Made by a program: the position numbers and the translations under genes. DNA of 64,000 nucleotides, taken from Gloeotrichia echinulata CP02 (GTDB lineage Bacteria; Cyanobacteriota; Cyanobacteriia; Cyanobacteriales; Nostocaceae). The DNA lies in assembly GCA_038087035.1 (NCBI GenBank), contig CP051187.1, positions 3,167,001 through 3,231,000 of the forward strand, read 5' to 3'. A model generated the notes under the pieces. That model had not been told where the DNA came from, made no database searches, and was given only the letters and a program-made list of their open reading frames with translations. Positions 16,724-24,834 of the stretch are shown here, piece by piece. Every line of letters starts with the position of its first letter. The first letter of the stretch is position 1.

Positions 16724-18097
16724 ATGTCTCAAAATAGATCCCAAGCGATCGCCATTATTGGTGGCGGTTACAGTGGCGTAATGGTTGCTGTTCACCTGCT
16801 TTTAAGTGCAACTTCTCCACTTACCATCAAACTGATTGAGCGCCGTCCGGTGATTGGAGAAGGAATTGCCTACAGCACTGAATTAGATTCCCACTTGTTA
16901 AATGTACCAGCTGGTAAAATCAGCTCCTTTGCTGATGACCCTGACCATTTCCTCCGTTGGTTGCAAAATCAAAACATTCCCGCTGTTAACGCCGATACCT
17001 TCGTACCTCGTAAGCTTTACAGTCAGTATATTCAAGCTATTTTAAATCAAGCCGAAGCAGGTGCTGCTACCGGGGTACGCTTAGATCGGTTGCATGATGA
17101 AGCGGTTTCTCTCAAGACTACACCAGAAAGCGTGACGATTGGCTTAAGATCAGGAGAAATCCTCAAAGTTGATCGCGTCGTACTCGCCCTAGGTAATTTA
17201 CCAGCAGCTAATCCACCTGTTCAAGACCCAAGTTTCTACGAGAGTAAACGTTATCTTAGCTGCGTATGGTCTAAAAAGTGGTTGACAAACCTATCTGCTA
17301 ATGACCCACTAGTCTTGATTGGTGCAGGTTTGACAGCCTTCGATGTAGTTGTAGCCCTGCATCGACAAGGATATAAAGGGACGATTGATATCGTCTCACG
17401 CCGGGGTTTATTATCCCAAAGTCACAAATCTACAGATGCTTACCACAGCTTCCTCAAAGCAGAACAGGCTCCTAAGAACATCCGGGCCTTGGTGCGCTTA
17501 GTTAGACAAGAAATCAAGAAAGCCTTGGCTTTAGGATATGACTGGCGTGCAGTTATTGATACACTGCGCCCAGAAAACCAAGCCATTTGGCTGGCTCTCC
17601 CCTTATCTGAACAGCGACGGTTTCTGCGCCATGTCCGAACCTATTGGGATATCCATCGTCATCGAGCAGCACCAGAAGTTGCCCAAACTATCACTGAGCT
17701 AATCGACGCGCAGCAAGTAGTTGTACATGCTGGACGCATTCTAGCCTATGAAGAAGACGCCGACGGTGTAAACGTAGTCATCCGCCACCGTGGTAGCACA
17801 AAGACTGATATTTTACGGGCTGGGCTGGTGATTAACTGTACTGGTTCTCAGTACAACTATCGCAAATACCAGCATCCTCTAATTCAGGAACTGCTGACAT
17901 CAGGACTAATTAACCTTCACGCCCTCAATTTAGGCTTAGAAGTTGCTCCCAACGGCGCACTTGTGGACGCCAACGGTAACATTTCCCAGCAACTTTATAC
18001 CCTAGGTCCGCCGCAAATAGGTTATCTCTGGGAAACCACAGCAGTACCTAACATCCGTCAGCAAGCAAAGCTGCTGGCTGAAGAATTGCTGCTTTAG
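16724..18097 (+). CDS. FAD/NAD(P)-binding oxidoreductase (COG4529-like)
   Basis: A 457-residue flavoprotein. The N-terminal dinucleotide fold AIIGGGYSGVMVAVHLL (about 10-26) is followed by GEGIAYST and LLNVPAGKISSFADDPDHFLRWL, which mark the FAD_NAD_binding_9 group. A second nucleotide-binding motif LIGAGLTAFDVVVALH lies near 199. The substrate of this group is unknown. Position next to ssuD/ssuE and the sulfate genes hints at sulfur metabolism, but that is only context. It appears monocistronic. Confidence 0.8.
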   Translation: MSQNRSQAIAIIGGGYSGVMVAVHLLLSATSPLTIKLIERRPVIGEGIAYSTELDSHLLNVPAGKISSFADDPDHFLRWLQNQNIPAVNADTFVPRKLYSQYIQAILNQAEAGAATGVRLDRLHDEAVSLKTTPESVTIGLRSGEILKVDRVVLALGNLPAANPPVQDPSFYESKRYLSCVWSKKWLTNLSANDPLVLIGAGLTAFDVVVALHRQGYKGTIDIVSRRGLLSQSHKSTDAYHSFLKAEQAPKNIRALVRLVRQEIKKALALGYDWRAVIDTLRPENQAIWLALPLSEQRRFLRHVRTYWDIHRHRAAPEVAQTITELIDAQQVVVHAGRILAYEEDADGVNVVIRHRGSTKTDILRAGLVINCTGSQYNYRKYQHPLIQELLTSGLINLHALNLGLEVAPNGALVDANGNISQQLYTLGPPQIGYLWETTAVPNIRQQAKLLAEELLL

Positions 18098-18405
18098 GGA
18101 CTGACAGAAGAGGCGGAGGAGCAGGGGGAGCAATAAGATCCCCGCAGAATTTTAGATTTTAGATTTTAGATTAAATCCAAAATCCAAAACTTGTACTGAG
18201 CGAAGTCGAAGTATCCAAAATCTAAAATTGTTTGCCCCCCCGCCCCTATTTAGCGAATTTTCAGGAATTTCTCAGGGGTAGCTCAGGGCGATCGCACATC
18301 ATAGTCAATAAGTCCAATAATAGATATATGAACAAGCGGTATTTTTTACCAAAGAAATGGGTTTAAAGCCTCGCCCTTCTAGGGCGACTTTGATATAATA
18401 TTGTC
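18098..18405. other. Intergenic region holding the cut-off msrB start
   Basis: 308 bases: A/T repeats (TTTTAGATTTTAGATT near 18150), a C-rich run, a HIP1 site at 18288, then ATG at 18328 that begins the msrB leader, and from 18350 the left end of the IS608-type element. Confidence 0.6.
18328..18349 (+). pseudogene. msrB: Severed first codons of msrB leader
   Basis: ATG AAC AAG CGG TAT TTT TTA C encodes MNKRYFL plus one base. If the element 18350-19571 is removed, the next codon becomes CAA and the frame continues ASAVIVGGTLLLPQ into the MsrB domain. So the intact gene had an exported-type leader, now separated from the enzyme by 1.2 kb. Confidence 0.75.
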
Positions 18406-19571
18406 ATGAAAACACTAAAGTTTAAGCTGTACGAACACAAAAGGAATAGACACCTGAAACGGATGATCAACGCCGCAGGGGTGATCTATAATCATTGTAT
18501 TGCTCTACATAAACGGTACTATCGCATGTGGGGCAAACACTTAAACTGTGCAAAACTCCAGTCTCATATTGCCAAATTAAGAAAACGTCATCAATTTTGG
18601 CAATCAATCGGTTCTCAAGCAGTGCAAGATATCTGTCAACGCATAGAGAAAGCCTACCAATTATTTTTTAAACATAATAAAAAAGGAGTCAGACCACCGG
18701 GTTTTAAAAAGGTTAAAAAATACAAATCATTCACGCTTAAACAAGCAGGTTATAAACTCTTAAATGGGAATAGAATTAAAATTGCCAATCGAGTTTATCA
18801 ATTTTGGAAATCTAGAGAAGTAGAGGGAAAAATCAAAACATTAACCATTAAACGCACTGCACTAGGTGAGTTATTTATGGTGATTGTAGTTGATAATGAG
18901 TTAGAACCAGAAATTAAATCAACGACTGGTAAAATAGCGGGGTTTGATTTCGGATTGAAGACATTTCTAACTTGCTCTGATGGAACTTTAATTGATTCTC
19001 CACAATTTCTCAAGCAATCTCTGAATGCTATTAAGAAAGCTAGTAAAAACCACTCCAAAAAGGTAAAACGGTCAAATAATCGTGAAAGAGCTAGAAAGAA
19101 TTTAGTTCGTCAACATGAAAATGTTTGTAACCGCAGACGGGATTGGTTCTGGAAATTAGCTCATGAATTGACAGACAAGTTTGATGTTTTATGTTTTGAA
19201 ACCCTAAACCTCAAAGGTATGCAACGTCTTTGGGGTAGAAAAATATCAGATGTAGCTTTTGGAGAATTTCTCCAAATATTGTCATGGGTAACTAAAAAGA
19301 AAAACAAACAACTTGTTTATATAGATCAATGGTATCCATCTAGTAAAACTTGTTCTCATTGTGGGCATATTTTAGAAAATCTAGATTTATCCATAAGACA
19401 GTGGCGTTGTCCGTCTTGTCAATCAATTAATGGACGTGATGAAAACGCCGCGAGAAATATTCAAATGGTTGGGGCATCAACCATTGGGTTAGGTGATGTT
19501 AGACTGGCTACGCCTGCAATTGCCGTTAGCAGCCCAGAATCCCCACCCTTCAAGGGTGGGGAGTATGTCAA
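18350..19571 (+). mobile_element. IS608-type TnpB element, copy 2 (1222 bp)
   Basis: Bounded on the left by TTAC (18346-18349) and ending in TCAA (19568-19571), the left and right cleavage tetranucleotides known for IS608. Left end CAAAGAAATGGGTTTAAAGC then hairpin CGCCCTTCTAGGGCG; right end hairpin CCCACCCTTCAAGGGTGGGG then AGTATGTCAA. No target duplication. It contains only tnpB. Nearly identical to 58466-59686, so movement was recent. Confidence 0.88.
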
Positions 19572-19578
19572 AAGCTAG
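18406..19578 (+). CDS. tnpB: TnpB RNA-guided nuclease, IS608-type (copy 2)
   Basis: 390 codons. RuvC residues are intact: GFDFGLKTFLT (Asp 181), CFETLNLKGM (Glu 265), GRDENAARN (Asp 345), with zinc ribbon cysteines at 316, 319, 335 and 338. It differs from copy 3 at only a handful of residues (for instance Lys/Asn 60, His/Tyr 90, Gly/Asn 99). Its normal stop (TGA in copy 3 after AIAV) is lost here through small changes, so the frame runs through the right-end hairpin and 7 nt beyond the element, ending at TAG 19576 and overlapping the msrB frame by 14 nt. Confidence 0.92.
   Translation: MKTLKFKLYEHKRNRHLKRMINAAGVIYNHCIALHKRYYRMWGKHLNCAKLQSHIAKLRKRHQFWQSIGSQAVQDICQRIEKAYQLFFKHNKKGVRPPGFKKVKKYKSFTLKQAGYKLLNGNRIKIANRVYQFWKSREVEGKIKTLTIKRTALGELFMVIVVDNELEPEIKSTTGKIAGFDFGLKTFLTCSDGTLIDSPQFLKQSLNAIKKASKNHSKKVKRSNNRERARKNLVRQHENVCNRRRDWFWKLAHELTDKFDVLCFETLNLKGMQRLWGRKISDVAFGEFLQILSWVTKKKNKQLVYIDQWYPSSKTCSHCGHILENLDLSIRQWRCPSCQSINGRDENAARNIQMVGASTIGLGDVRLATPAIAVSSPESPPFKGGEYVKS
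19440..19571 (+). ncRNA. Predicted right-end (omega/re) RNA of TnpB copy 2
   Basis: By analogy with characterised TnpB systems, the guide RNA scaffold covers the tnpB 3' end to TCAA at 19571, and the guide is the flanking DNA from 19572. The strong hairpin CCCACCCTT/AAGGGTGGG is seen at 19541-19562. The 5' limit is approximate. Confidence 0.4.
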
Positions 19579-20047
19579 TGCAGTAATAGTCGGCGGAACA
19601 TTATTATTACCCCAGATCTTTAATCGGAGAACAAAAACGATGGCAACTTCCAATACTAATTTTGAAATTAGCAAATCAGATGCTGAGTGGCAGACAATTT
19701 TAACACCAGAACAGTTTCGGGTATTGCGGAAACATGGAACGGAACGCGCTTTCACTAGTCCACTGGATAAAGAATATACTGAAGGCACTTTTGTGTGTGC
19801 TGGGTGTGAACTACCGTTGTTTACATCAGAAACTAAATTTAACAGCGGTACTGGCTGGCCTAGCTTTTTTCAACCAATTGAGGGGGCGATCGCTACCACT
19901 GTAGACAGGTCGTTGTTTATGACCAGAACGGAAGTGCATTGTAGTCGCTGTGGTGGTCATCTAGGTCATGTGTTTGACGATGGCCCAGCACCCACTGGCA
20001 AACGCTACTGCATGAATGGTGTAGCCATGAAGTTTATTGCCGCCTAA
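19565..20047 (+). CDS. msrB: Peptide-methionine (R)-S-oxide reductase MsrB (leader disrupted)
   Basis: Reduces methionine-R-sulfoxide in proteins. The enzyme domain starts near ATG 19640 (MATSNTNFEI) and contains the zinc cysteines CAGC and CSRCGGH and the catalytic GKRYCMNG. An in-frame ATG at 19565, inside the right end of the IS element and 1 nt after GGGGAG, extends it by ASAVIVGGTLLLPQIFNRR, which is the rest of a hydrophobic leader. The original start (18328, MNKRYFL) lies beyond the element. Thus the original protein was probably exported or membrane-bound, and the present product may lack efficient export. Confidence 0.9.
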   Translation: MSKASAVIVGGTLLLPQIFNRRTKTMATSNTNFEISKSDAEWQTILTPEQFRVLRKHGTERAFTSPLDKEYTEGTFVCAGCELPLFTSETKFNSGTGWPSFFQPIEGAIATTVDRSLFMTRTEVHCSRCGGHLGHVFDDGPAPTGKRYCMNGVAMKFIAA

Positions 20048-20054
20048 TTAGCAT

Positions 20055-20197
20055 GGGGCACTTGTACTGAGCGAAGCCGAAGTATGGGGCATGGGGCATG
20101 GGGCATGGGGCATCAAAAAGATTTCCTTGTGCCCAATCCCCAATCCCCAATCCCCAATCCCCAATCCCCAATCCCCAATCCCCAATCCCCAATACCT
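20055..20197. repeat. Heptanucleotide STRRs (GGGGCAT and CCCCAAT)
   Basis: GGGGCAT units at about 20055-20111 and CCCCAAT units at about 20139-20192, separated by a short unique piece. Located between msrB and the element remnant. Confidence 0.85.
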
Positions 20198-20220
20198 AGT
20201 CGTTATGTGGTAGTTTCAGG

Positions 20221-20386
20221 TTGACATACTCCCTGATCTGAAAGTTCAGGGATTCTGGATTCAAACAGCAATAGCAGGCATAGCCCGTCTTACATCACCT
20301 AGCCCGACAGACAATGCCCTGCCTGTTGCCACTATTTTACCAAAAAGCCGTCCTAGAAGGACGGGGCTTTAGACCCAGTTTTTTTG
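20221..20386 (-). mobile_element. 166-bp internally deleted IS608-type element
   Basis: On the minus strand the left flank is TTAC (plus 20387-20390) and the element starts CAAAAAAACTGGGTCTAAAG with hairpin CCGTCCTTCTAGGACGG; it ends with hairpin TCCCTGA/TCAGGGA and AGTATGTCAA (plus 20221-20224 is TTGA). In between it keeps the end of tnpB (GLGDV-R-RAMPAIAV then TGA) but has lost the rest. It is therefore a MITE-like derivative that TnpA could still move. Lies 52 bp upstream of ccmP. Confidence 0.82.
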
Positions 20387-20438
20387 GTAAACTCAAATAT
20401 TGCAATAGAAATTACCCTGATGACTGGAGAGCATAACT

Positions 20439-21080
20439 TTGGGAATAGAACTACGCAGTTTCGTATTTCTCGACAGCTTGCAACCGCAACATGCAGCATA
20501 TATAGGAACAGTAGCCCAAGGTTTCTTGCCATTACCAGGGGATACATCGTTGTGGATTGAAATTTCTCCGGGGATTGAAATCAATCGAATTACAGATGTA
20601 GCGCTCAAAGCCGCTTCTGTGCGTCCTGGTGTACAGGTAGTTGAGCGATTGTATGGTCTACTGGAAGTACATTCTGGCTCTCAAGGCGAAACGCGAGCAG
20701 CTGGTCAAGCAATTTTGGCGATGTTGGGAGTGAAAAAAGAAGAATGTCTCAAACCGCGTGTGGTTTCTAGTCAAATTATCCGCAATATTGACGCCTACCA
20801 AGCACAATTGATCAATCGCACACGCCGGGGACAGCTATTACTGTCAGGACAAACGCTGTATGTCTTAGAAGTTGAACCTGCAGCTTACGCCGCACTGGCT
20901 GCAAATGAAGCGGAAAAAGCAGCTTTGATTAACATCCTGGAGGTGCAAGCTGTAGGAAGCTTTGGAAGGCTGTACTTGGGTGGACAAGAACGAGATATTC
21001 TTGCAGGTGCAGCAGGGGCGAAGACAGCGATTGAAAATGTCGCTGGTCGGGTAAATCCTCAAGGTGGACGCCAGGAATAA
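20439..21080 (+). CDS. ccmP: Carboxysome shell protein CcmP (tandem BMC domains)
   Basis: Two fused BMC domains forming a pseudohexameric trimer with a gated pore in the beta-carboxysome shell. 213 residues; the first domain contains [29 protein letters not shown] and the second repeats [30 protein letters not shown]. Start is TTG at 20439, preceded by GGAGA 9 nt upstream; no ATG is available. It is 10 nt upstream of a pentapeptide-repeat gene, so they probably form an operon. A deleted IS element ends 52 bp before it, so its promoter may be affected. Confidence 0.92.
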   Translation: MGIELRSFVFLDSLQPQHAAYIGTVAQGFLPLPGDTSLWIEISPGIEINRITDVALKAASVRPGVQVVERLYGLLEVHSGSQGETRAAGQAILAMLGVKKEECLKPRVVSSQIIRNIDAYQAQLINRTRRGQLLLSGQTLYVLEVEPAAYAALAANEAEKAALINILEVQAVGSFGRLYLGGQERDILAGAAGAKTAIENVAGRVNPQGGRQE

Positions 21081-21090
21081 AGGAGAGAAA

Positions 21091-21897
21091 ATGGCAAATC
21101 GTGAGCATCTGAGATTATTGCAAGCAGGTGCAGTTACATGGATTGAGTGGAGAAAGCAAAATCCCCAGATTGTACCAGACCTGAGTGGGGCAAATTTGCA
21201 AGGGGATAACCTCCGAGGCGCAAATCTTCAGGGGGTAAATTTAAGCAATGTAGATCTAAGTCTGGCTTTACTCGTGCGAGCCAACCTCAGTGGTGCTAAC
21301 CTCAGTAGCGCTTATCTTTGCAAAGCATTGCTCATTGAAGCAAATCTGAACGGGGCTAACTTCAGTGTGGCTAACTTAAGCGGTGCTACACTGGCACAGG
21401 CAGATTTAAGTAATGCCAATTTGATTGGCTCAGATTTGAGTGAGGCGAATCTCAGAGGCGCTATTATTGCTGATGCCAACCTGATTGGAACTGACTTGAG
21501 ACACGCTAATTTGCGAGAAGCGGATTTAGGAACAACCAAGCTGATTCGCGCTAACCTCAGTTTTGCTAATTTAATCAGCGCTAACTTGATTGCGGCTGAC
21601 CTGAGCGAGGCTAATCTCTACGAAGCGGAAGTGATGGGTGCTTACCTTTACAAAGCTAATTTGTCTAAAGCTAATCTCAACAAAGTTCACCTGAGTAGTG
21701 CATACATGTTACGGGCTAACTTGAGTCAGGCAGACTTGAGAAGTGCTAACTTGAGTTGGACTAACCTCAGTGGCGCAAATTTGGCTCTGGCGAATCTCAG
21801 AGGCGCGAATCTCAGAGGTGCGAATCTGAGCGGTGCGAATCTGAGCGGTGCGAATCTACAGGGGGTAATTATGCCCGATTCTACCAAAAATGATTAG
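21091..21897 (+). CDS. Pentapeptide-repeat protein
   Basis: A leading segment of about 35 residues ([20 protein letters not shown], as in many cyanobacterial members) precedes more than forty pentapeptides of the A(N/D)LSx type, which should fold as a right-handed quadrilateral beta-helix. ATG 21091 is chosen since AAGGAGAG lies just upstream; an in-frame ATG at 21064 overlaps ccmP. Molecular function in cyanobacteria is mostly unknown. Cotranscription with ccmP is likely from the 10-nt gap. Confidence 0.9.
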   Translation: MANREHLRLLQAGAVTWIEWRKQNPQIVPDLSGANLQGDNLRGANLQGVNLSNVDLSLALLVRANLSGANLSSAYLCKALLIEANLNGANFSVANLSGATLAQADLSNANLIGSDLSEANLRGAIIADANLIGTDLRHANLREADLGTTKLIRANLSFANLISANLIAADLSEANLYEAEVMGAYLYKANLSKANLNKVHLSSAYMLRANLSQADLRSANLSWTNLSGANLALANLRGANLRGANLSGANLSGANLQGVIMPDSTKND

Positions 21898-21899
21898 GT

Positions 21900-22018
21900 G
21901 AATCACATTATTGGCCAGCACAAAGCCAAAATTCAAGAAGCCATTAAAAGAAGACACCGCCCTTATCACCAACGCCGTCACAGGTAAAATAGATGTACGT
22001 CAAGTCCCCATCACCTAA
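21900..22018 (+). pseudogene. Relic of a type I restriction specificity subunit (hsdS) 3' end
   Basis: One frame reads HIIGQHKAKIQEAIKR, and a shifted frame reads DTALITNAVTGKIDVRQVPI and stops at 22016. ALITNAVTGKIDVR is the very typical C-terminus of HsdS proteins following a coiled coil such as KIQEAIKRLKEYR. Only the tail remains and it carries a frameshift. No hsdM or hsdR is nearby. Confidence 0.65.
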
Positions 22019-22032
22019 CTCCAGAAAGCACC

Positions 22033-22260
22033 ATGACTCAAAAAAACTATCAACTCCCTCTAACCTTCGAGCAAATTCTTAATCTTGTCCTACAACTTCC
22101 AGCACAAGAACAAGAACAACTCATTCAAGAAATCAAGAAAAGCTCTCCAAAAAATCAAGATGAAGATTTACTTAGTGTTTTTGACAGAATCGGCAGAAAA
22201 GCTCAAGCTAAAGGACTAACCGAAGAAACTCTAGAAGAATTACTCGCCGATGAATCATAA
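22033..22260 (+). CDS. Antitoxin of a PIN-toxin pair
   Basis: A 75-residue, helix-rich acidic protein (QILNLVLQLPAQEQEQLIQEI near the N-terminus, LTEETLEELLADES at the end). It overlaps the PIN-domain gene by 11 nt, the typical layout of a toxin-antitoxin operon. The sequence class is like cyanobacterial antitoxins with a LPxxEQxxLxxEI helix; no clear DNA-binding motif can be named. Confidence 0.75.
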   Translation: MTQKNYQLPLTFEQILNLVLQLPAQEQEQLIQEIKKSSPKNQDEDLLSVFDRIGRKAQAKGLTEETLEELLADES

Positions 22261-22666
22261 ACTAATTGTCATTGACACAAATGTTTTACTTAGTGCTGCC
22301 CTGAGTCCTGATGGAACAGCCCGTAAAGCCCTAGATAAAGCCTATAAAGAATTCAAAATTGCTCAAAGCGAGGAAACTTATCAAGAATTAAACACACGAA
22401 TTTACAAACGTAAGTTCGATAAATATATCTCAGATGAAGACCGACAATATTTTTTGAAAGTAGTTCAAAAATACAGTCAATTTATAGAAATAAAATCTCA
22501 AATAAACACCTGTAGAGATCCAGATGACAACAAATTTTTAGAACTTGCTAAAGATGCTAACGCACAATTCTTAATTACAGGAGATCAAGACCTTTTATCA
22601 CTCAAGACTTTAGCCGAATATCAAAACCAGATTATTACTTCGAGAGACTTTCTTGACCTTGATTAA
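22250..22666 (+). CDS. PIN-domain toxin (COG1569-like)
   Basis: Probable ribonuclease toxin. PIN signature: first acidic motif VIDTNVLLSAAL (Asp near 9), a central Glu in SEETYQEL (near 44), CRDPDDNKFLELA (Asp near 91-93) and FLITGDQDLL (Asp near 115-117), all present. 138 residues, the usual size of the group of putative toxins with the DTNVL start. A MITE-A copy begins 10 bp after the stop. Confidence 0.87.
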   Translation: MNHKLIVIDTNVLLSAALSPDGTARKALDKAYKEFKIAQSEETYQELNTRIYKRKFDKYISDEDRQYFLKVVQKYSQFIEIKSQINTCRDPDDNKFLELAKDANAQFLITGDQDLLSLKTLAEYQNQIITSRDFLDLD

Positions 22667-22676
22667 TTCACCTTTA

Positions 22677-22783
22677 TATAGCGCTTCTCATTCAGATGAG
22701 GTACAAGATTATATCGCTAGGTGTAGGGGCACGGCAATGCCGTGCCCCTACGGGTGTACCGCACTAGGCCGGGAAACGCTATA
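22677..22783. repeat. MITE family A, copy 3 (107 bp)
   Basis: Almost identical to the copy at 5893-5999 and in the same orientation (differences include CATTGCC versus CAATGCC in the centre). Confidence 0.85.
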
Positions 22784-22945
22784 CCTAATTATGTTTATAC
22801 TGCACACTTCATGCACACGGAAGTTCAAGAAGGAAGCAGCGATCGCCGATATTCCCTTCAATCCTCCGCAGTGTTAAATTCATCTTGCACAGCTTCCACA
22901 CTGTGGGCTTAGACTCTTGCCTGTAAATTTTACTATTCGCACGTA

Positions 22946-23048
22946 ATACCATTTCACCAAAACTCTGATACATATAGAAGCCAGTAGGGGCACGGCAATG
23001 CCGTGCCCCTACCAACGTATTTGTATCATACTTAAAGTGAAACGGTAT
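22946..23048. repeat. MITE family B, copy 1 (103 bp)
   Basis: ATACCATTTCAC at the left and GTGAAACGGTAT at the right form terminal inverted repeats; the centre is GTAGGGGCACGGCAATGCCG. Second copy at 36192-36295 and an inverted truncated one at 40011-40090. Confidence 0.85.
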
Positions 23049-23177
23049 AAGACTGAGTAGTTAAAATTTTTATACGGTAAAAAAATGTCTCTTGTGCTGT
23101 ATAATCCGCCATCATGACTGGAATATGAACGAATTGCCACCTGGACGCTTTAAAGTTTTACTGGCTTGTGTTCCTCA

Positions 23178-23422
23178 TTACTCCTTACTCATTACTCATT
23201 ACTCCTTACTCATTACTCATTACTCCTTACTCATTACTCATTACTCATTACTCCTTACTCATTACTCATTACTCCTTACTCATTACTCCTTACTCCTTAC
23301 TCCTTACTCCTTACTCCTTACTCCTTACTCCTTACTCCTTACTCCTTACTCATTACTCCTTACTCCTTACTCATTACTCATTACTCCTTACTCCTTACTG
23401 CTTACTCCTTACTCCTTACTCC
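23178..23422. repeat. Heptanucleotide STRR (TTACTCA/TTACTCC)
   Basis: About 35 units of ACTCATT and ACTCCTT in mixed order. It is open in all three plus-strand frames over about 270 bases, since no unit combination forms a stop. Confidence 0.9.
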
Positions 23423-23468
23423 AAAACCGCTATCCTAAGTATTAATATTTAGGAAGCATGATAAGACT

Positions 23469-24434
23469 ATGACTCACCACATTTTAAAAGCTACCAGAGA
23501 AACCGTGCATCTTGGTGGTTTTTCCCATATGTTAGCACCAGCACTAACTATTGATTCTGGTGACACAGTTGACGTGGAAACTTACACGGGGTATCACATT
23601 TACGACAAAGCACCAGCCGAGTTTCTGACGCCTGAATTTGTCGATATTTGCCAAAATCTGCCGCCAGAGCGCAAAATTGCTGGTGGTCCGCATTTACTGA
23701 CGGGGCCGATTTATGTCCGGGGTGCCCAAGCAGGGGATGTTTTGGAGGTAGAATTAAAGGCGATCGCACCAAGTGTACCAGTTGGCTTCAATGCAATACG
23801 TACAGGTTGGGGTGCCTTACCCAGCCAGTTTCAACAACCAGCCCTGAGATTTATTCCCCTAGATTTAGAAAATCATATCGCGGAATTTCCCGCCGATACT
23901 GGCATCAAAATTCCCCTCAAACCCTTTTTTGGTATTCTTGGTGTCGCTACCCCAGAAATTTCTCGAAATTCTATTCCGCCTGGTGCATATGGTGGTAATA
24001 TTGATAACCGCGAATTGCAAGCGGGTGCAAAAATATTTTTACCTATTTTCGTTCCTGGAGCATTGTTTTCCATTGGTGATGGTCATTCAGCCCAAGGAGA
24101 TGGTGAAGTTAATGTCACTGCCATTGAAACTTCGATGAAGGGTAGAATTATGCTCAAACTGCGTCAAGATTTGCAACTCAAAACCCCGATTGCTGAAACT
24201 CCTACTGATTTGATCACAATGGGGTTTGGTGAAACTTTAGATGCAGCTTTAGAACAGGCTTTAAAAAACATGATTAATTTCCTGGAATGTTTCACAAATT
24301 TGTCCTCAGAAGAAGCTTATGTTTTGTGTAGTTTGGCGGTGAATTTTCGCATTACCCAAGTTGTTAATAGTCCATTTAAAGGGGTTCACGGCATGATATC
24401 AAAATCTATTTTTTCTCAGGGAATTAATTTATAA
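23469..24434 (+). CDS. Acetamidase/formamidase family protein
   Basis: FmdA/AmdA-family amidohydrolase of 321 residues, expected to release ammonia from formamide or short amides, a possible nitrogen-salvage role. Family features: HLGGFSHMLAPALTIDSGDTV at the N-terminus, GPIYVRGAQAGDVLEVEL (about 81-98), GNIDNRELQAGAKIFLPIFVPGALFSIGDGHSAQGDGE (about 177-214). The latter IGDGHxxQGDGE block is the hallmark. Next on the strand is a TauE/SafE-type gene 28 nt later, probably cotranscribed. Confidence 0.9.
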   Translation: MTHHILKATRETVHLGGFSHMLAPALTIDSGDTVDVETYTGYHIYDKAPAEFLTPEFVDICQNLPPERKIAGGPHLLTGPIYVRGAQAGDVLEVELKAIAPSVPVGFNAIRTGWGALPSQFQQPALRFIPLDLENHIAEFPADTGIKIPLKPFFGILGVATPEISRNSIPPGAYGGNIDNRELQAGAKIFLPIFVPGALFSIGDGHSAQGDGEVNVTAIETSMKGRIMLKLRQDLQLKTPIAETPTDLITMGFGETLDAALEQALKNMINFLECFTNLSSEEAYVLCSLAVNFRITQVVNSPFKGVHGMISKSIFSQGINL

Positions 24435-24462
24435 TAAACAATCTATTAATTAATGATTTTTT

Positions 24463-24834
24463 ATGTCTACTCTACTCATCCAACTGTTGCTCATCGGTCT
24501 TGTAGCTGGCGTGGCTGGCGGTCTGTTTGGCATTGGTGGCGGTGCAATTATGCTACCTGCAATGGTGCTAATAATTGGTCTAGATCAAAAGTTAGCAACT
24601 GGGACTTCTCTAGCAGCACAAATTTTACCCATTGGCATTTTAGGAGCAGCAGTTTACCATCGCAGTGGCAACATTAATCTCAAATATGCTGTCTTCATTG
24701 CTATTGGTCTATTAGTGGGAAACTTCTTCGGAGCGTTATTTGCTAATCAGCCATTTATTAGCAGTGAGACTATGAAGAAGCTGTATGGCATCTTTTTGTT
24801 ACTCATTGGTGTACGATATTTGTTTTTCAGATAA
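24463..24834 (+). CDS. Half-size TauE/SafE-family membrane protein
   Basis: 123 residues with four predicted membrane segments and the family loop GGLFGIGGGAIMLPAMVL (about 19-36), equal to one half of a normal TauE/SafE anion permease of about 250 residues. Such short members probably work as homodimers. Substrate is unknown; the family includes sulfite and sulfoacetate exporters. Located 28 nt downstream of the formamidase gene. Confidence 0.85.
   Translation: MSTLLIQLLLIGLVAGVAGGLFGIGGGAIMLPAMVLIIGLDQKLATGTSLAAQILPIGILGAAVYHRSGNINLKYAVFIAIGLLVGNFFGALFANQPFISSETMKKLYGIFLLLIGVRYLFFR

Larger units (their letters stand above)
22667..23468. other. Repeat-rich intergenic region
   Basis: 802 bases with MITE A copy 3 (22677-22783), a HIP1 site near 22837, MITE B copy 1 (22946-23048), and a long 7-bp STRR (23178-23422). 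No convincing coding frame; frames open through the STRR are artefacts of its period. Confidence 0.7.

Noticed and set aside
20050..20210. Possible tRNA or small RNA between msrB and ccmP
   Set aside because: Only heptamer repeats and the element remnant are there; no cloverleaf could be drawn.
21312..21539. Antisense frame in the pentapeptide-repeat gene
   Set aside because: Mirror of the sense repeats (frequent Leu/Ala/Ser), a shadow of the real gene.
23092..23452. Three overlapping plus-strand reading frames of 90-117 codons
   Set aside because: They consist of LLITHYS/LLLTPYS heptads produced by 7-bp repeats; no start signals or normal composition.
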